DNA of 64,000 nucleotides from Micromonospora pallida (lineage in GTDB: Bacteria > Actinomycetota > Actinomycetes > Mycobacteriales > Micromonosporaceae), in contig NZ_FMHW01000002.1 of NCBI RefSeq assembly GCF_900090325.1, positions 1,302,001 through 1,366,000 of the forward strand. The letters run 5' to 3'. The position numbers and the translations under genes were made by a program. The notes under the pieces are model-generated. The model did no database searches, had not been told where the DNA came from, and saw only the letters and a list, made by a program, of their open reading frames with translations. Below are positions 18,636 through 28,783 of this stretch, piece by piece (the first letter of the stretch is position 1; every line of letters begins with the position of its first letter).

Positions 18636-21600
18636 ATGGGTGACCCCGAGAAGCAGTGGTGGTTGGAGGTCGTCCGCACCGAGGCGGCCGCGGTGCTCGG
18701 GCGCCCGCCTGCGGAGATTCCTCCCGACGGGGCCTTCGCCGACCTGGGATTCGACTCGCTGACCGCGCTCGAGTTGGCCGAGCGACTCGCGGACGCGAGC
18801 GGACTGGCGCTCTCCGGCACGCTCGCCTTCGACTATCCCCACCCGTCGGCCCTCGCCGAGTACCTGGCCGAGCAAGCCGGCCACCCGGCCGAGACCGGAA
18901 GCCCGGTCGTCCCCCGTCCGGCGGAGCGGACGGAGGACGCCGCACCGGAGGACGACGGTGAGGCGATCGCCATCGTGGGAATGGCCTGTCGCTTCCCGGG
19001 CGGAGTGTCCACTCCGGACGAGTTCTGGGCCGATCTCGCCGAGGGACGGGACCGGATCGGGCCGTTCCCCACCGACCGGGGCTGGGACCCGGCCGTGTAC
19101 CACCCCGACCCGGACCACCCCGGCTCGACGTACGCCCGGCACGGCGGTTTCCTCCACGACGCCGGGGATTTCGACGCCGGCTTCTTCGGGTTGTCGCCCC
19201 GGGAGGCGCTGGCCACCGACCCGCAACAGCGGTTGATGCTGGAGATCTCCTGGGAGGCGTTGGAACGCGCCGGCCTCGACCCACGCGCGCTGCGGGGGAG
19301 CCGCACCGGAGTGTTCACCGGGGTGATCGGCAACGACTACGCACCGGGCCTCGGCTCCATCCCGCCGGAGGTCGGCGGTTTCCTGCTCGCCGGCAACGCG
19401 GCCAGCGTCGTGTCCGGCCGGGTGTCGTACACGTTCGGCCTGGAAGGCCCGTCGTTGTCGGTGGACACGGCCTGCTCGTCGTCGCTGGTCGCCCTGCATC
19501 TGGCGGCCCGGTCGCTGCGCGCCGGTGAATGTGCCCTCGCGCTGGCCGGCGGGGTGACCGTGCTCGGCACACCGTTGCTGTTCACCGAGTTCAGCCGACA
19601 GCGCGGGCTCTCACCGGACGGCCGGTGCCGGTCGTTCGCTGCGGCGGCCGACGGGACCGGGTGGGCCGAGGGAGCCGGCGTGCTGGTCCTCGAGCGCCTC
19701 GCCGACGCCCGCCGACACGGGCGGCGGGTGCTGGCGATCCTGCGGGGCAGCGCGGTCAACTCCGACGGGGCGTCCAACGGACTGACCGCGCCGAACGGGC
19801 CGTCCCAGCAGCGGCTGATCGCCGACGCCCTCGCCGACGCGGGACTCCTACCGTCCGACGTGGACGCGGTGGAGGCGCACGGCACCGGCACGCGGCTGGG
19901 GGACCCGATCGAGGCCGGGGCGTTGCTCGGCGCGTACGGCCCCGGCCGGCGGACCCCGCTCTGGCTCGGGTCGGTGAAGTCCAACATCGGCCACGCCCAG
20001 GCCGCGGCCGGCGTGGCCGGGGTCATCAAGATGGTCCTCGCGCTGCGCAACGGTCGGCTGCCCCGCACGCTGCACGTCGACGAGCCGACCCCGTACGTGG
20101 ACTGGTCCGCCGGTCCGCTGCGGCTGCTCACCGACGAGCAGCCCTGGCCGTCCAGGGCCGTGCCGCGCCGCGCGGCCGTCTCGTCGTTCGGCATCAGCGG
20201 CACCAACGCCCACGTGATCCTGGAGGAGGCGCCGCCGGCGGAGCCCACCGGTCCGGCCGGCCACGGGGGACCGGCGGCACCGCTGGTGGTCTCCGCGCGG
20301 ACCGCCCCCGCGCTCCGCGAGCAGGCCGGTCGCCTCGACGCCTTCCTCACCGCCCACCCGGACCTGCCGGCGGTGGCGGCCGCGGCGGCCGCGCGTACCT
20401 CGTTCGAACACCGTGCCGTCGTCCTCCACCGCGACGGTCTCGCCGCGCTCGCCGCCGGGCAGGACCACCCGGCGGTGACCACCGGTACGGCCACCGAGGG
20501 CAAGCTGGCCCTGGTCTTCGCCGGCCAGGGATCGCAGCGACCCGCGATGGGACGGGAGCTGGCCGCCGCCGATCCGTGGTTCGCCGAGGCGTACGACGAG
20601 GTCTGTGCCGCCCTGGACCAGTACCTGGACCGTCCCCTCCGGACGGTGATCGACGACCCGGAGCTGCTCGACCAGACCGGCTACACCCAGCCGGCGCTCT
20701 TCGCCGTGGAGGTGGCGCTGTACCGCCTCCTGCGGCACCGGGGCGTCCGGCCGGACGTCGTCCTCGGCCACTCGGTGGGGGAGATCGCCGCAGCCCACGT
20801 GGCCGGCGCCCTGTCGCTGGACGACGCCGCCCGGCTCGTCGTCGCCCGGGGCCGGTTGATGCAGGCGCTGCCCACCGGCGGCGCGATGGTCGCGATCCAG
20901 GCCGCACCGCACGAGGTCGAACCGCTGATCGCCGACCCGGCGCTGCGCGTGGGTCTCGCCGCCGTCAACGGCCCGACCTCGGTCGTCCTCGCCGGGCCGG
21001 AGGACGCGGTCCAGGGCGTGGCCGACACGTTCGCCGCGCAGGGCCGCAAGACCACCCGGCTGCGGGTCAGTCATGCGTTCCACTCCCCGCTGATGGACCC
21101 GATGCTCGCCGAGTTCGGCGAGCTGGAGGCGGAACTCACCCACCGGCCGCTCGACATCGCCCTGGTCGCCAACGAGACGGGGCGGACGATCGACGCGATC
21201 ACCCCGGGGCACTGGACCCGGCACGTACGGCGGCCGGTGCGGTTCGCCGAGAGCGTGCGTCGGCTCCGCGAGCAGGGGGTCACCCGGTTCCTGGAGGTCG
21301 GGCCTGGCGGCGTGTTGTCGGCGCTGGTCCTTGAGTCCGTCGGCGACCTGGACGCCGCCGACGCGACCGGCGAACGGACGGTCGCCGTGCCACTGCTGCG
21401 CACCGGACGCGACGAGGCCGCCTCGGTCCACGCGGCGTTGGCCAGCCTGTACGTCCGGGGCGTGACGGTCGACTGGAGTGCAGTGTCCGGCGCGGCCGTC
21501 CCACCCGTGGAACTGCCCACCTACCCGTTCCAGCGCAGGCGGTACTGGCTGACGCCGTCGGTCCAGGGGCTCCCGGGCGAACCGGTCGAGTCGCCGGGCG

Positions 21601-24248
21601 CGTCGGGCGAGGCCGGACTGCTGCTGACCGATGAGCTGTCGCTCGCCGCGCAACCGTGGCTCGCCGACCACCGCATCGGTGGTGCCGTCGTCGTTCCCGG
21701 GGCCCTGCTGGCGGAACTGGCGGCCCGGGCCGGCGACCGCGCCGGCTGCGCCGAGGTGGTCGAACTCCTGTTGCACACCCCGCTGGTGCTGCCGGAGACC
21801 GGCGTGGTCGAGACCCGGGTGGTCGTCGCCGAACCGGTGGGTGACGGAACCCGCTCGCTGGCGATCCAGGCGCGTCACCCCGACGGGCCGTGGACCTCCC
21901 ACGCGACCGGAGCCGTCGCCCCGATGCGGACCAGCGACGCCACCCGGCTGAGGATCTGGCCGCCGCCGGGCGCACGGCCGCTGACCACGGACGGGTTCTA
22001 CACCACCCTGCGCGCCAGCGGCTACGGCTACGGGCCGGTCTTCCAGGGCCTCGAACGGGCGTGGCAGCGGGGGGACGAGATCTTCGCCGACGTGGCCCTG
22101 CCCGCCGGAGCGGGTGATTCGGGCGACCGGTTCATGCTGCACCCGGCCCTGCTCGACGCGTCGCTGCACGCGCTCGGCCTGCTCGGGGACGCTGGCTCGG
22201 ACGGCGGGCTCGCGCTGCCGTTCTCGTGGACCGGCCTACAGGTGCACGCCCACGGCGCCACGGCACTCCGGGTACGGCTGAACCGCAGCGGGGAGGGCGT
22301 CGGCGTGGTCCTCGCCGACCCGTCCGGCGCGCCGGTCGTCTCGGTCCGGCAGCTCGCCCTGCGCCCTATCACCCCCGACCGGCTCGCCGTCGGCCCGGCT
22401 GCCGGCTCCGACTCGTACGAACTGCGGTGGGTGCCGACCGACGCGGCCCGGTCCGACGCGCCCGTGGTCTGGCTCGACCATCTGACGGCGTCGGACCAGG
22501 TGCCCGACGTGGTCTTCGCCGAGCTGCCGGGAGGCGGCGGCGTGCCATACCGTACGGTCTCGGCCGCGCTCGCCCTGGTCCACCGGTGGCTGGCGGAGGC
22601 CCGGTACGGCGCCGCCCGACTGGCCGTGGTGACCCGGCAGGCGGTCGGCGACCCGCCGCAGGACCTCGCCCAGGCGGCGGCGTGGGGGCTGCTGCGGTCG
22701 ACGCAGTCCGAGCATCCCGGCCGGTTCACGCTGATCGACGTGGACGACGCCCCCGAGTCGTGGTCGGCGCTGGCCACGGCTGCGGCCAGCGGCGAGCCGC
22801 AGGTCACCATCAGCGCCGGCCGCCTGCTGGTACCCCGACTCCAGCCTGCGGCCGAGGCCGCTGTCCCGGCGGACGCCGCGCCTACCGGGCCACGCCCGTG
22901 GAACCCGGACGGGACGGTCCTCGTCACCGGGGCGACCGGCGCCCTGGGGCGGCTCGTGACCCGGCATCTGGTCGAGCGGGGGAGAGCCCGGCACCTGGTG
23001 CTCGTCTCCCGACGGGGCGCCGACGCGCCCGGCGCCACCGACCTGGCCGGTGAGGTGGAGAAGTGGGGTGCCGAGTCGGTCCGCGTCGTCGCGTGCGACG
23101 TCGCCGACCCGACCGCCCTGGCGGACCTGCTCGGGTCCATACCCGCCGAGCGTCCCCTCACGGCGGTGCTGCATCTGGCCGGCGTGCTGGACGACGGTGT
23201 CGTCGAGTCGCAGACGTCACAGCGGGTGGCCGCGGTGCTGCGGCCGAAGGCGGACGGCGCAGGGCTGCTGCACGAACTGACCAGGGACACCGACCTGGCC
23301 GCGTTCGTCCTCTTCTCCTCCGCCGCCGGCCTGCTCGGGTCCCCCGGGCAGTCGGGATACGCGGCCGCCAACGCTTACCTCGACGCCCTCGCCCAGCATC
23401 GACGCGCGCACGGGTTGCCGGCGCAGTCGCTGGCGTGGGGCCTCTGGGAGCTGCCGGACGGCATGGCCGAACAGGTCAGCGCCGCCGGGCTGCGCCGGAT
23501 GCGGGAGATCGGGCTGGCGCCGCTCACGGCGGAGCGCGGACTCGACCTGCTGGACCTGGCGCTCGACTCCGACGCGATGACGCGGGTCCTCGCCGACGTC
23601 GACACCGCACTGCTGAGTCGGCACGACCGGCGAGCGATTCCGGCGGTGCTGCACGACCTGATGACCCCCGACCAGGCGGCCGGATCCGGGACCGCCGCTC
23701 CGGCGCACCCGGGCACCAGGTCGACGCTGCGAGGCGACGGGAGCGGCCCGGCCGGTGGGACCATCCCGGGGGGCAAGGATCTCGCCCGCATCCTGCCCGG
23801 GTTGGCCCCCGCCGACCAGGACCAGGTATTGCGCGACATGGTGCTGGCCGAGGTCGCCCGAGTCCTAGGCCACTCGTCGAGCGACGACCTGGACAGCTCG
23901 CGCACGCTGACCGACCTCGGGTTCGACTCGCTGACCGCAGTGGAACTGCGCAACCGGCTCGCCACCGCGACCGGGCTCACCCTGCCGGCCACCCTGGTCC
24001 TCGACTATCCGAACGTCCGCGAACTGGTCGGCTACCTGCGGGGCGAGTTGCTGCCCGACCGGGCCACCACCGCGCTCGGTGTGCTCGAGGAACTGTCCCG
24101 GCTGGAGTCCGGCCTGGCGAACCTCACCCTGGACGCGGTGGCACGCCAGCGGCTCGGCGACGCCGTCGGTCGGTTGATGTCGGTCGTGGAGGCCAGCCCG
24201 GACAAGGTCGACTTGGCGAAGGACGACTTCTTCGACCTGATCGACTAG
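18636..24248 (+). CDS. Type I PKS, ACP-KS-AT-DH-KR-ACP with C-terminal docking tail
   Basis: Starter-accepting module of 1870 residues. ACP1 has FDSLTAL (Ser near 38). KS (about 108-530) has DTACSSS, EAHGTGT and KSNIGH. AT (about 623-900) has GHSVGEI and HAFHSP, predicting malonyl-CoA. DH (about 998-1250) has [10 protein letters not shown] and LLDASLH, both catalytic residues present. KR (about 1420-1670) has [12 protein letters not shown] (B-type, D-hydroxyl product), Ser and YAAAN. ACP2 has [10 protein letters not shown] near 1765. The last 60 residues form a helical, acidic tail (DDFFDLID) like PKS docking domains, and no thioesterase is present. The expected output is a starter extended by two carbons as an alpha,beta-unsaturated thioester, passed to another PKS protein. 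The divergent FAAL probably loads ACP1. Confidence 0.92.
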   Translation: MGDPEKQWWLEVVRTEAAAVLGRPPAEIPPDGAFADLGFDSLTALELAERLADASGLALSGTLAFDYPHPSALAEYLAEQAGHPAETGSPVVPRPAERTEDAAPEDDGEAIAIVGMACRFPGGVSTPDEFWADLAEGRDRIGPFPTDRGWDPAVYHPDPDHPGSTYARHGGFLHDAGDFDAGFFGLSPREALATDPQQRLMLEISWEALERAGLDPRALRGSRTGVFTGVIGNDYAPGLGSIPPEVGGFLLAGNAASVVSGRVSYTFGLEGPSLSVDTACSSSLVALHLAARSLRAGECALALAGGVTVLGTPLLFTEFSRQRGLSPDGRCRSFAAAADGTGWAEGAGVLVLERLADARRHGRRVLAILRGSAVNSDGASNGLTAPNGPSQQRLIADALADAGLLPSDVDAVEAHGTGTRLGDPIEAGALLGAYGPGRRTPLWLGSVKSNIGHAQAAAGVAGVIKMVLALRNGRLPRTLHVDEPTPYVDWSAGPLRLLTDEQPWPSRAVPRRAAVSSFGISGTNAHVILEEAPPAEPTGPAGHGGPAAPLVVSARTAPALREQAGRLDAFLTAHPDLPAVAAAAAARTSFEHRAVVLHRDGLAALAAGQDHPAVTTGTATEGKLALVFAGQGSQRPAMGRELAAADPWFAEAYDEVCAALDQYLDRPLRTVIDDPELLDQTGYTQPALFAVEVALYRLLRHRGVRPDVVLGHSVGEIAAAHVAGALSLDDAARLVVARGRLMQALPTGGAMVAIQAAPHEVEPLIADPALRVGLAAVNGPTSVVLAGPEDAVQGVADTFAAQGRKTTRLRVSHAFHSPLMDPMLAEFGELEAELTHRPLDIALVANETGRTIDAITPGHWTRHVRRPVRFAESVRRLREQGVTRFLEVGPGGVLSALVLESVGDLDAADATGERTVAVPLLRTGRDEAASVHAALASLYVRGVTVDWSAVSGAAVPPVELPTYPFQRRRYWLTPSVQGLPGEPVESPGASGEAGLLLTDELSLAAQPWLADHRIGGAVVVPGALLAELAARAGDRAGCAEVVELLLHTPLVLPETGVVETRVVVAEPVGDGTRSLAIQARHPDGPWTSHATGAVAPMRTSDATRLRIWPPPGARPLTTDGFYTTLRASGYGYGPVFQGLERAWQRGDEIFADVALPAGAGDSGDRFMLHPALLDASLHALGLLGDAGSDGGLALPFSWTGLQVHAHGATALRVRLNRSGEGVGVVLADPSGAPVVSVRQLALRPITPDRLAVGPAAGSDSYELRWVPTDAARSDAPVVWLDHLTASDQVPDVVFAELPGGGGVPYRTVSAALALVHRWLAEARYGAARLAVVTRQAVGDPPQDLAQAAAWGLLRSTQSEHPGRFTLIDVDDAPESWSALATAAASGEPQVTISAGRLLVPRLQPAAEAAVPADAAPTGPRPWNPDGTVLVTGATGALGRLVTRHLVERGRARHLVLVSRRGADAPGATDLAGEVEKWGAESVRVVACDVADPTALADLLGSIPAERPLTAVLHLAGVLDDGVVESQTSQRVAAVLRPKADGAGLLHELTRDTDLAAFVLFSSAAGLLGSPGQSGYAAANAYLDALAQHRRAHGLPAQSLAWGLWELPDGMAEQVSAAGLRRMREIGLAPLTAERGLDLLDLALDSDAMTRVLADVDTALLSRHDRRAIPAVLHDLMTPDQAAGSGTAAPAHPGTRSTLRGDGSGPAGGTIPGGKDLARILPGLAPADQDQVLRDMVLAEVARVLGHSSSDDLDSSRTLTDLGFDSLTAVELRNRLATATGLTLPATLVLDYPNVRELVGYLRGELLPDRATTALGVLEELSRLESGLANLTLDAVARQRLGDAVGRLMSVVEASPDKVDLAKDDFFDLID

Positions 24249-24282
24249 GGCCTGACGGGCTGATCGACTAGGGCCTGACGGG
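24237..24282 (+). repeat. 23-bp perfect tandem duplication spanning the PKS stop
   Basis: Two identical 23-base units (24237-24259 and 24260-24282) repeat the last codons and TAG stop of the PKS gene (CTGATCGACTAGGGCC...). The second copy lies wholly in the spacer, so the protein is unaffected. It looks like a recent slippage or strand-misalignment event. Confidence 0.9.
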
Positions 24283-24332
24283 CCGTCGGCGCGGGGCAGT
24301 GGGCGGCCCGGCCCGTCACTACGGTACGGAGG

Positions 24333-24911
24333 ATGGACAGCTCCCACCCGCCGGTGGCCGGCATCGTGCACCAGGCGCCCGCGCCCGGCTCGACCGTACG
24401 GCTGCGCCCGGTGACCGAGGACGACCTGGCGATGTTGCGCCGGTTCGTGGTCGAACCCGGGCTGGTCGGGCTCGACTGGGCCGGCTTCCGGGACGCCGCC
24501 GCGCCGGCCCGCCGCTTCGCCGAGGACGGCTATCTCGGCGAGCGGGTCGGCGGCCTGATCGTGCAGGTCGAACCGGCAGCGGACGCCCCGGCGGGCTTTC
24601 TCAGTTATCTCCAGAGCCAGTACGGCGGGCGGACGCCCTACTGGGAGATCGGTATCGTGCTGCTGCCCGAGTGGCGCGGCCAGGGCATCGGCTGGCGGGC
24701 CCAGGCGCTGCTCTGCGACTACCTGTTCAGCCACACCCCGGCGCAGCGCATCCAGGCCAGCACCCACCCCGAGAACGCCGCCGAGCAACGGTCGTTGGGA
24801 AAGGCCGGCTTCCAGTTGGAGGGGGTCGTGCGGGCCGGCGAGTTCCGGGCTGGCGCGTGGCGTGACGTATGGCTCTACAGCCGGCTGCGCGACGACCCGT
24901 CACCGCTGTGA
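24333..24911 (+). CDS. GNAT-family N-acetyltransferase
   Basis: Protein of 192 residues of the RimJ/RimL-like acetyltransferase type, which transfers acetyl from acetyl-CoA to an amine. The acetyl-CoA-binding motif is EWRGQGIGWRAQ in the segment YWEIGIVLLPEWRGQGIG. The C-terminal part ENAAEQRSLGKAGFQLEGVV matches the conserved beta-strand and helix of this group. ATG at 24333 is the first in frame. It lies 84 bases after the PKS on the same strand. It could modify the product or provide self-resistance, but it may be unrelated to the pathway. Confidence 0.8.
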   Translation: MDSSHPPVAGIVHQAPAPGSTVRLRPVTEDDLAMLRRFVVEPGLVGLDWAGFRDAAAPARRFAEDGYLGERVGGLIVQVEPAADAPAGFLSYLQSQYGGRTPYWEIGIVLLPEWRGQGIGWRAQALLCDYLFSHTPAQRIQASTHPENAAEQRSLGKAGFQLEGVVRAGEFRAGAWRDVWLYSRLRDDPSPL

Positions 24912-25034
24912 CCGAACGGCTCGGCGTCCCCGCGGTTCCGGGTCGCGCCGTTGCGGAAGACGTCTGCGGCAACAACCCGTGTCATGGCGGCAGAGCCTGC
25001 CCAGCGGGGCTGGCCGCGGTGCAGAGGTGGGCGC

Positions 25035-25092
25035 GGCGGCACCGCACCCGAGGTCGGCTCGGAAAGACAGCCGGCCCGCGTGCGGTGCCGCC
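25035..25092. terminator. Inverted repeat between convergent genes
   Basis: 13-base arms at 25035-25047 (GGCGGCACCGCAC) and 25080-25092 (GTGCGGTGCCGCC) are perfectly complementary around a 32-base loop. It lies 10 bases past the stop of the minus-strand nuclease-like gene and also downstream of the GNAT gene, so it may end transcription from both. No T tract follows. Confidence 0.45.
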
Positions 25093-25102
25093 CCGTCGGT
25101 TG

Positions 25103-26065
25103 TCAGTAGTTGACGTAGGAGGCGACGGCGAGGTGGTCCGAGTACTCGCCGCCGGTCAACGACGTGCTGATGGTACCGGCGTTGTTGAAGCCGTTGCCGC
25201 TCTTGACCAGCAGGAAGTCGATCCGCCGGCTGCCGAGCGTGTCGTGCGCCGAGGAGCAGTTGCGGCTGCCGCACTTCTCGGCGATCGGGTCCCGGTACCC
25301 GTAGGCCTTGGCGTCGTTCCACCAATCCGCGTCGTCGGGTTCGGCATTGGCGTCACCCGCGACGATCTTGAGGTCGCCGCCGAGCCGGCCCATCGCCTCG
25401 TCGGCCTCCTTGATGTTCTCGGCGGCACACTTCGGGCCGTACCAGGTGTTGGTCGGCCAGTGGATCGAGGCCACCGAGACGTCCTGGTTGGCGATGTTGT
25501 CGTGCAACCGGATGGCGATGTTGTGCACCCGGTCCTGGCTGGTGGTGGTGGGTTCGAGATTCAGGCAGGGGCCGGTGCCCGCGTTGTAGTTCTCGGGGGC
25601 GTCGGAACGCCAGCGGGTGGCGGCCTCGTAGGTGAACCGGTCCGAGCGGTAGATGACCGCGTTGCTCTGCTGGTTCTTCATCTTGCCGCAGGTGCTGGTG
25701 TAGCCCATCGAACCCGGCTCGGCGATCGCGATCTGGCCGGCGTACGTGCCGGGCAGTTGGTCGGAGAGGTACTGGGTCAACGTGTTCAGCTGCGCCTGGT
25801 TCGACACCTGCTGGACGGTGAAGATGTCCGGGCTCAGCGGCCGGCCCTTGATGTAGGTGACCAGCCGGTCCCAGATCTTGCCGTCGGCACAGGAGCTCGG
25901 CAGCCAGTTCTCGATGTTGTTGTTGTAGACCACCAGGAAACCGGGGGACGTGTTGACGGCGGCCGAGGCGGCGGTGGCGCTGACGACACCGACCGCCGCC
26001 GTCGTGAGAGCCGTGGTCAGGACGGCGACGACGCCGCGCAGAACGCGGTTGCTACGGATGGACAA
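25103..26065 (-). CDS. Secreted endonuclease/exonuclease/phosphatase-family protein
   Basis: Protein of 320 residues with a signal peptide (VLRGVVAVLTTALTTAAVGV, cleavage after ATAASAA). The fold is the metal-dependent EEP type, acting on phosphodiesters or phosphate esters outside the cell. Visible motifs are VYNNNIENW, SIHWPT, VAGDANAEPDD, RRIDFLLV and SDHLAV. Where many EEP enzymes have QEV with the metal-binding glutamate, this one has VQQVSN, so that residue is glutamine. TTG at 26065 is the start because AGGAGG lies just upstream and no ATG or GTG fits. It lies 47 bases after the M15-like gene, probably in the same transcript. Confidence 0.75.
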   Translation of the reverse strand: MSIRSNRVLRGVVAVLTTALTTAAVGVVSATAASAAVNTSPGFLVVYNNNIENWLPSSCADGKIWDRLVTYIKGRPLSPDIFTVQQVSNQAQLNTLTQYLSDQLPGTYAGQIAIAEPGSMGYTSTCGKMKNQQSNAVIYRSDRFTYEAATRWRSDAPENYNAGTGPCLNLEPTTTSQDRVHNIAIRLHDNIANQDVSVASIHWPTNTWYGPKCAAENIKEADEAMGRLGGDLKIVAGDANAEPDDADWWNDAKAYGYRDPIAEKCGSRNCSSAHDTLGSRRIDFLLVKSGNGFNNAGTISTSLTGGEYSDHLAVASYVNY

Positions 26066-26112
26066 CTTTCCTCCTGCTGATGTGGTGGCTGTGACGGCTG
26101 GTCCGCCCCCGG

Positions 26113-26940
26113 TCAGAGCGTGCGCTGGTACTCCTCCCAGGTCCGCTTGGGGCTGACCGCCGGACCGTCGTCGGCGCCCCGGTTCGCCAGTCCGTTGAGG
26201 CCGAGGTAGTAGTCGCCGGCCTGGTTGCGCGCACCGGTCGACTGGTCGGTGTCGGAGAGCGCGATGGCGTGGATGTGGTAGCCCCAGTCCCCCTGGTCCG
26301 GCGTGCGCAGCCAGGCGGCGAAGCCCACCGTGCGCAACTGGCGCAGCACGGTGGTCCGGGTGGTCGAGGAGAGCCCGCTGACCGACAGGTCGAGGGCGCC
26401 ACCGCCGTCGTGCGTGCCGGCGGAAGCGCCCACACTGGTGTTGTACGAGCCCTGCGTGATGCTGAGCTGCCAGCCGAGCAGCCGTTCGGCCTCGAACAGC
26501 ATCGCCCTGGTGCGGGTGTTGACCTGCACGCCACGAAGGCTCACCACACTGCCGGGCGAGATCGCCTTGACGACGGTGTAGCGGTTCTCGCCCAGTAGCC
26601 GCAGCGACGTCGGGCCGGGCAGGCCGGTCGCGTCGAGGCCGCTGTAGCCCAGCGACCTCTGGTACGCCGCGTACGCGGCGATGGTGCTGGTGCCGAAGTG
26701 CCCGTCGATGTAGGTCGAGGCCAGCAGCCCCCTGGCCTGGAGGGCCCGCTCCACCAGCAGCACACTGTCCTTGGCGCCCGGGGTCAGCGCGGTGTCCGGC
26801 CGACGCGGGTCGATCTGCGCCGCCTTGATCACCGCTTCCATGTCGACCGGCGGCAGCGCGGCCGCGGCGGGACGGGCCAGCGGTCCGGCAGCGACAACCG
26901 TCGCACCGGCGGCGACGATAAGACGCCTTCTCGTGATCAC
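26113..26940 (-). CDS. Secreted peptidoglycan-binding / M15-like peptidase
   Basis: Protein of 275 residues. An N-terminal signal (MITRRRLIVAAGATVVAAGP) with twin arginines could be a Tat or Sec leader. It is followed by a peptidoglycan-binding-like helical domain (LVERALQARGLLASTYIDGH, TIAAYAAYQRSLGYSG). The C-terminal half has zinc-ligand motifs of the M15 D-Ala-D-Ala carboxypeptidase group: GTHDGGGALDLSV and WGYHIHAI. It probably cleaves or binds cell-wall peptides outside the membrane. GTG at 26940 has a GGAGGA site. The nuclease-like gene follows on the same strand. Confidence 0.75.
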   Translation of the reverse strand: MITRRRLIVAAGATVVAAGPLARPAAAALPPVDMEAVIKAAQIDPRRPDTALTPGAKDSVLLVERALQARGLLASTYIDGHFGTSTIAAYAAYQRSLGYSGLDATGLPGPTSLRLLGENRYTVVKAISPGSVVSLRGVQVNTRTRAMLFEAERLLGWQLSITQGSYNTSVGASAGTHDGGGALDLSVSGLSSTTRTTVLRQLRTVGFAAWLRTPDQGDWGYHIHAIALSDTDQSTGARNQAGDYYLGLNGLANRGADDGPAVSPKRTWEEYQRTL

Positions 26941-27091
26941 TTGTCCTCCAGGGGATGGGTTGTCGCCTCAGCACCTTCTGCCGGCCGCATCGTCAGACCC
27001 CCACACGTCGACGACATTCGAAGCCTGCGGTAGATCTTGGCAGAGATCCCCATCAATGAAAATGCCCATCTCTCGCCGTCGCCCCGTTGCC

Positions 27092-27169
27092 CCGTCGATC
27101 ATGGAGTTGTGGCGCCTGTTTTGCGGCGAATGTGAGGCTGATGAGGTGCCCGAACTCCATGATCGACGG
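27092..27169. repeat. Inverted-repeat element with 17-bp perfect arms (REP/MITE-like)
   Basis: CCGTCGATCATGGAGTT at 27092-27108 and its exact complement at 27153-27169 flank 44 bases of non-coding sequence. The element stands alone in the 317-base gene-free stretch between the M15-like and SRPBCC genes. The symmetric, mobile-looking layout and lack of a T tract suggest a short interspersed palindrome rather than a simple terminator. Confidence 0.65.
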
Positions 27170-27210
27170 AGTGGGTGGGGGTGAGGGCGGGCGGGGTGGG
27201 GGAGACGGGA

Positions 27211-27244
27211 AAGCCGCACCCGTGCGTCAGCGCGGGTGCGGCTT
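27211..27244. terminator. Strong GC-rich terminator hairpin
   Basis: A perfect 12-bp stem, AAGCCGCACCCG (27211-27222) with CGGGTGCGGCTT (27233-27244), around a 10-base loop. It lies 13 bases past the stop of the minus-strand SRPBCC gene, where an intrinsic terminator would be expected. The TT/AA ends give a short U run on either strand. Confidence 0.75.
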
Positions 27245-27257
27245 GGAGGGCTTCTGG

Positions 27258-27728
27258 TCAGGCCAGGGGGGCGGCCTCTACGGTGTGGACCTCGATGTCG
27301 GAGCCGAAGAGTCCGAGCAGGATGTCCCGGACCGCGTCCCGCAGCGCGGCACACGCCACCGGGTCGATCAGGCTCGCCAGGGAGGCGATGCCGAGGTCGA
27401 ACCGGCTGGAGAACTCCACCCGTACGTCGTCGCCGACCTCCACCACCTGCCACGCGCCGGTGAACATCGCGAAATCGCCCCTGATCTGGTCGAAGCCGAT
27501 CCGACGGCCGACGGGGTCGATCTCGTCGCGCTCGGCCCAGACCAGGATGCCCTTACGGAAGTTGACCTCCCAGGTCGACTCCACCTCGGTCGGACTGATC
27601 CGGGTCACCCCGACCGTCCGTACGGTGTCGGTGAACTCCGGATACGCGGCGAAGTCGGCCAACCGGTCGAACGAGTCCTTGGCGTCCGCCTTGGGCAGTA
27701 GGGCGTGCACGACGACCGAGCACTCCAT
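27258..27728 (-). CDS. SRPBCC-family protein (polyketide cyclase/aromatase-like)
   Basis: Protein of 156 residues with the START/SRPBCC helix-grip pattern: MECSVVVHALLPKADAKDSF at the start, FAAYPEFTDTV, the strand motif STWEVNFRKGILVWAERDEI and a long C-terminal helix (LRDAVRDILLGLFG). Members bind hydrophobic ligands; some cyclise or dehydrate polyketides and others carry lipids. The gene lies 29 bases after the SDR gene on the same strand, and the aminotransferase overlaps the SDR, so the three form one operon. A role in shaping or carrying a polyketide intermediate is inference. Confidence 0.75.
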   Translation of the reverse strand: MECSVVVHALLPKADAKDSFDRLADFAAYPEFTDTVRTVGVTRISPTEVESTWEVNFRKGILVWAERDEIDPVGRRIGFDQIRGDFAMFTGAWQVVEVGDDVRVEFSSRFDLGIASLASLIDPVACAALRDAVRDILLGLFGSDIEVHTVEAAPLA

Positions 27729-27757
27729 CGAGTGGCCTCCTCAGTTCGGGTTGGCGA

Positions 27758-28783
27758 TCACTGCCGCAACCCCTGGACAAGTTGGTGCAGGGAAACCCGC
27801 CAGGCGTCCTCGAGATCAGTCGGGGACATCGCTTCCGGTCCGTTGGGGATCGTCCCGAACGACGTGGGCAGCAACTCGGGGATGATGACCAGCCCGCAGA
27901 CCGCCACCACCCCGTCCAACCGGGCCAGGTCCTCGGCGGGGAGGACGTCCGCGAACGCGGGCCGCACCAGTCGGTCCACGATCGACGGATCGGCCAGTCG
28001 TCCGGTGGGCACGGCCATGCCGTACTGCCGGCCGACCTCCGTGACCAGATCGAGGTAACGCTCCACCGGCAGGCCGGCCGGCCCGGCGGTCAGCCAGTAG
28101 TCGCCCTCGCGCAGGTCGGCGTCGATCACCGCCCGGATGCCCCGGGCGACCATGTCCTGCGGGACCAGGTCGAAGAACGTGCCGGGGTGGGCGGGAATGA
28201 ACGGCAGTTGCCCGGTCAGCAGGAACTCGGCGAGCTGGTGGACACCCTGCTTCTGCCGGATCACGCCGGTGCGGGAGTCGCCGATGACGATCGCCGGACG
28301 GACGACCACCGCGTCGATGCCGCTGTCGCGGACCATCCGTTCGCCGAGGTACTTCGACGTCACGTACTCGTCGGTCCGCGCGGCGGTCTTCTCCGTGCCC
28401 AGCCGGCCGCCACCACCGCTCTGGCCGTGCCGGGACACGTAGGCGGTGCTGACGTGGACCAGGACGGCGTCCGCCTCTGCGGCGAACTCGATTACCCGGC
28501 CGAGGCCCTCGATGTTGAGCCGGTCGACCTCGGCCTGGTCGGCCGAGAAGTTGACGATGGCAGCCGAGTGGACCACCACGTCGACCTCCGCGCAGAGCTC
28601 CCGGTAGGCGCGCGGGTCGAGCCCGAGCGAGGGAGCGTGCAGGTCCAGCCGGACCATCCGGTCTGAGCCGGCCGGCAGGCGGCGGAACACCCCGGCTATC
28701 ACGTCGTGCCCGGCCAGCTCGGGCAGCAGGGCCGTACCCACGACGCCGCTGGCGCCGGTGACCAGGACGGTACGCTTCGTCAT
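27758..28783 (-). CDS. Extended SDR, thioester-reductase/fatty-acyl-reductase-like
   Basis: NAD(P)H-dependent oxidoreductase of 341 residues. The nucleotide-binding motif is VTGASGVVG, the catalytic pair is in EYVTSKYLGE (YxxxK), and the region HSAAIVNFSADQAEVDRLNI matches the thioester-reductase and fatty-acyl-reductase branch, as do VVRPAIVIGDSRTG and FFDLVPQDMVARGI. Such enzymes reduce an acyl thioester to an aldehyde or alcohol, or act on related sugars and steroids. The start ATG at 28783 overlaps the stop of the aminotransferase gene, which suggests sequential steps: thioester to aldehyde, then aldehyde to amine. Confidence 0.75.
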   Translation of the reverse strand: MTKRTVLVTGASGVVGTALLPELAGHDVIAGVFRRLPAGSDRMVRLDLHAPSLGLDPRAYRELCAEVDVVVHSAAIVNFSADQAEVDRLNIEGLGRVIEFAAEADAVLVHVSTAYVSRHGQSGGGGRLGTEKTAARTDEYVTSKYLGERMVRDSGIDAVVVRPAIVIGDSRTGVIRQKQGVHQLAEFLLTGQLPFIPAHPGTFFDLVPQDMVARGIRAVIDADLREGDYWLTAGPAGLPVERYLDLVTEVGRQYGMAVPTGRLADPSIVDRLVRPAFADVLPAEDLARLDGVVAVCGLVIIPELLPTSFGTIPNGPEAMSPTDLEDAWRVSLHQLVQGLRQ

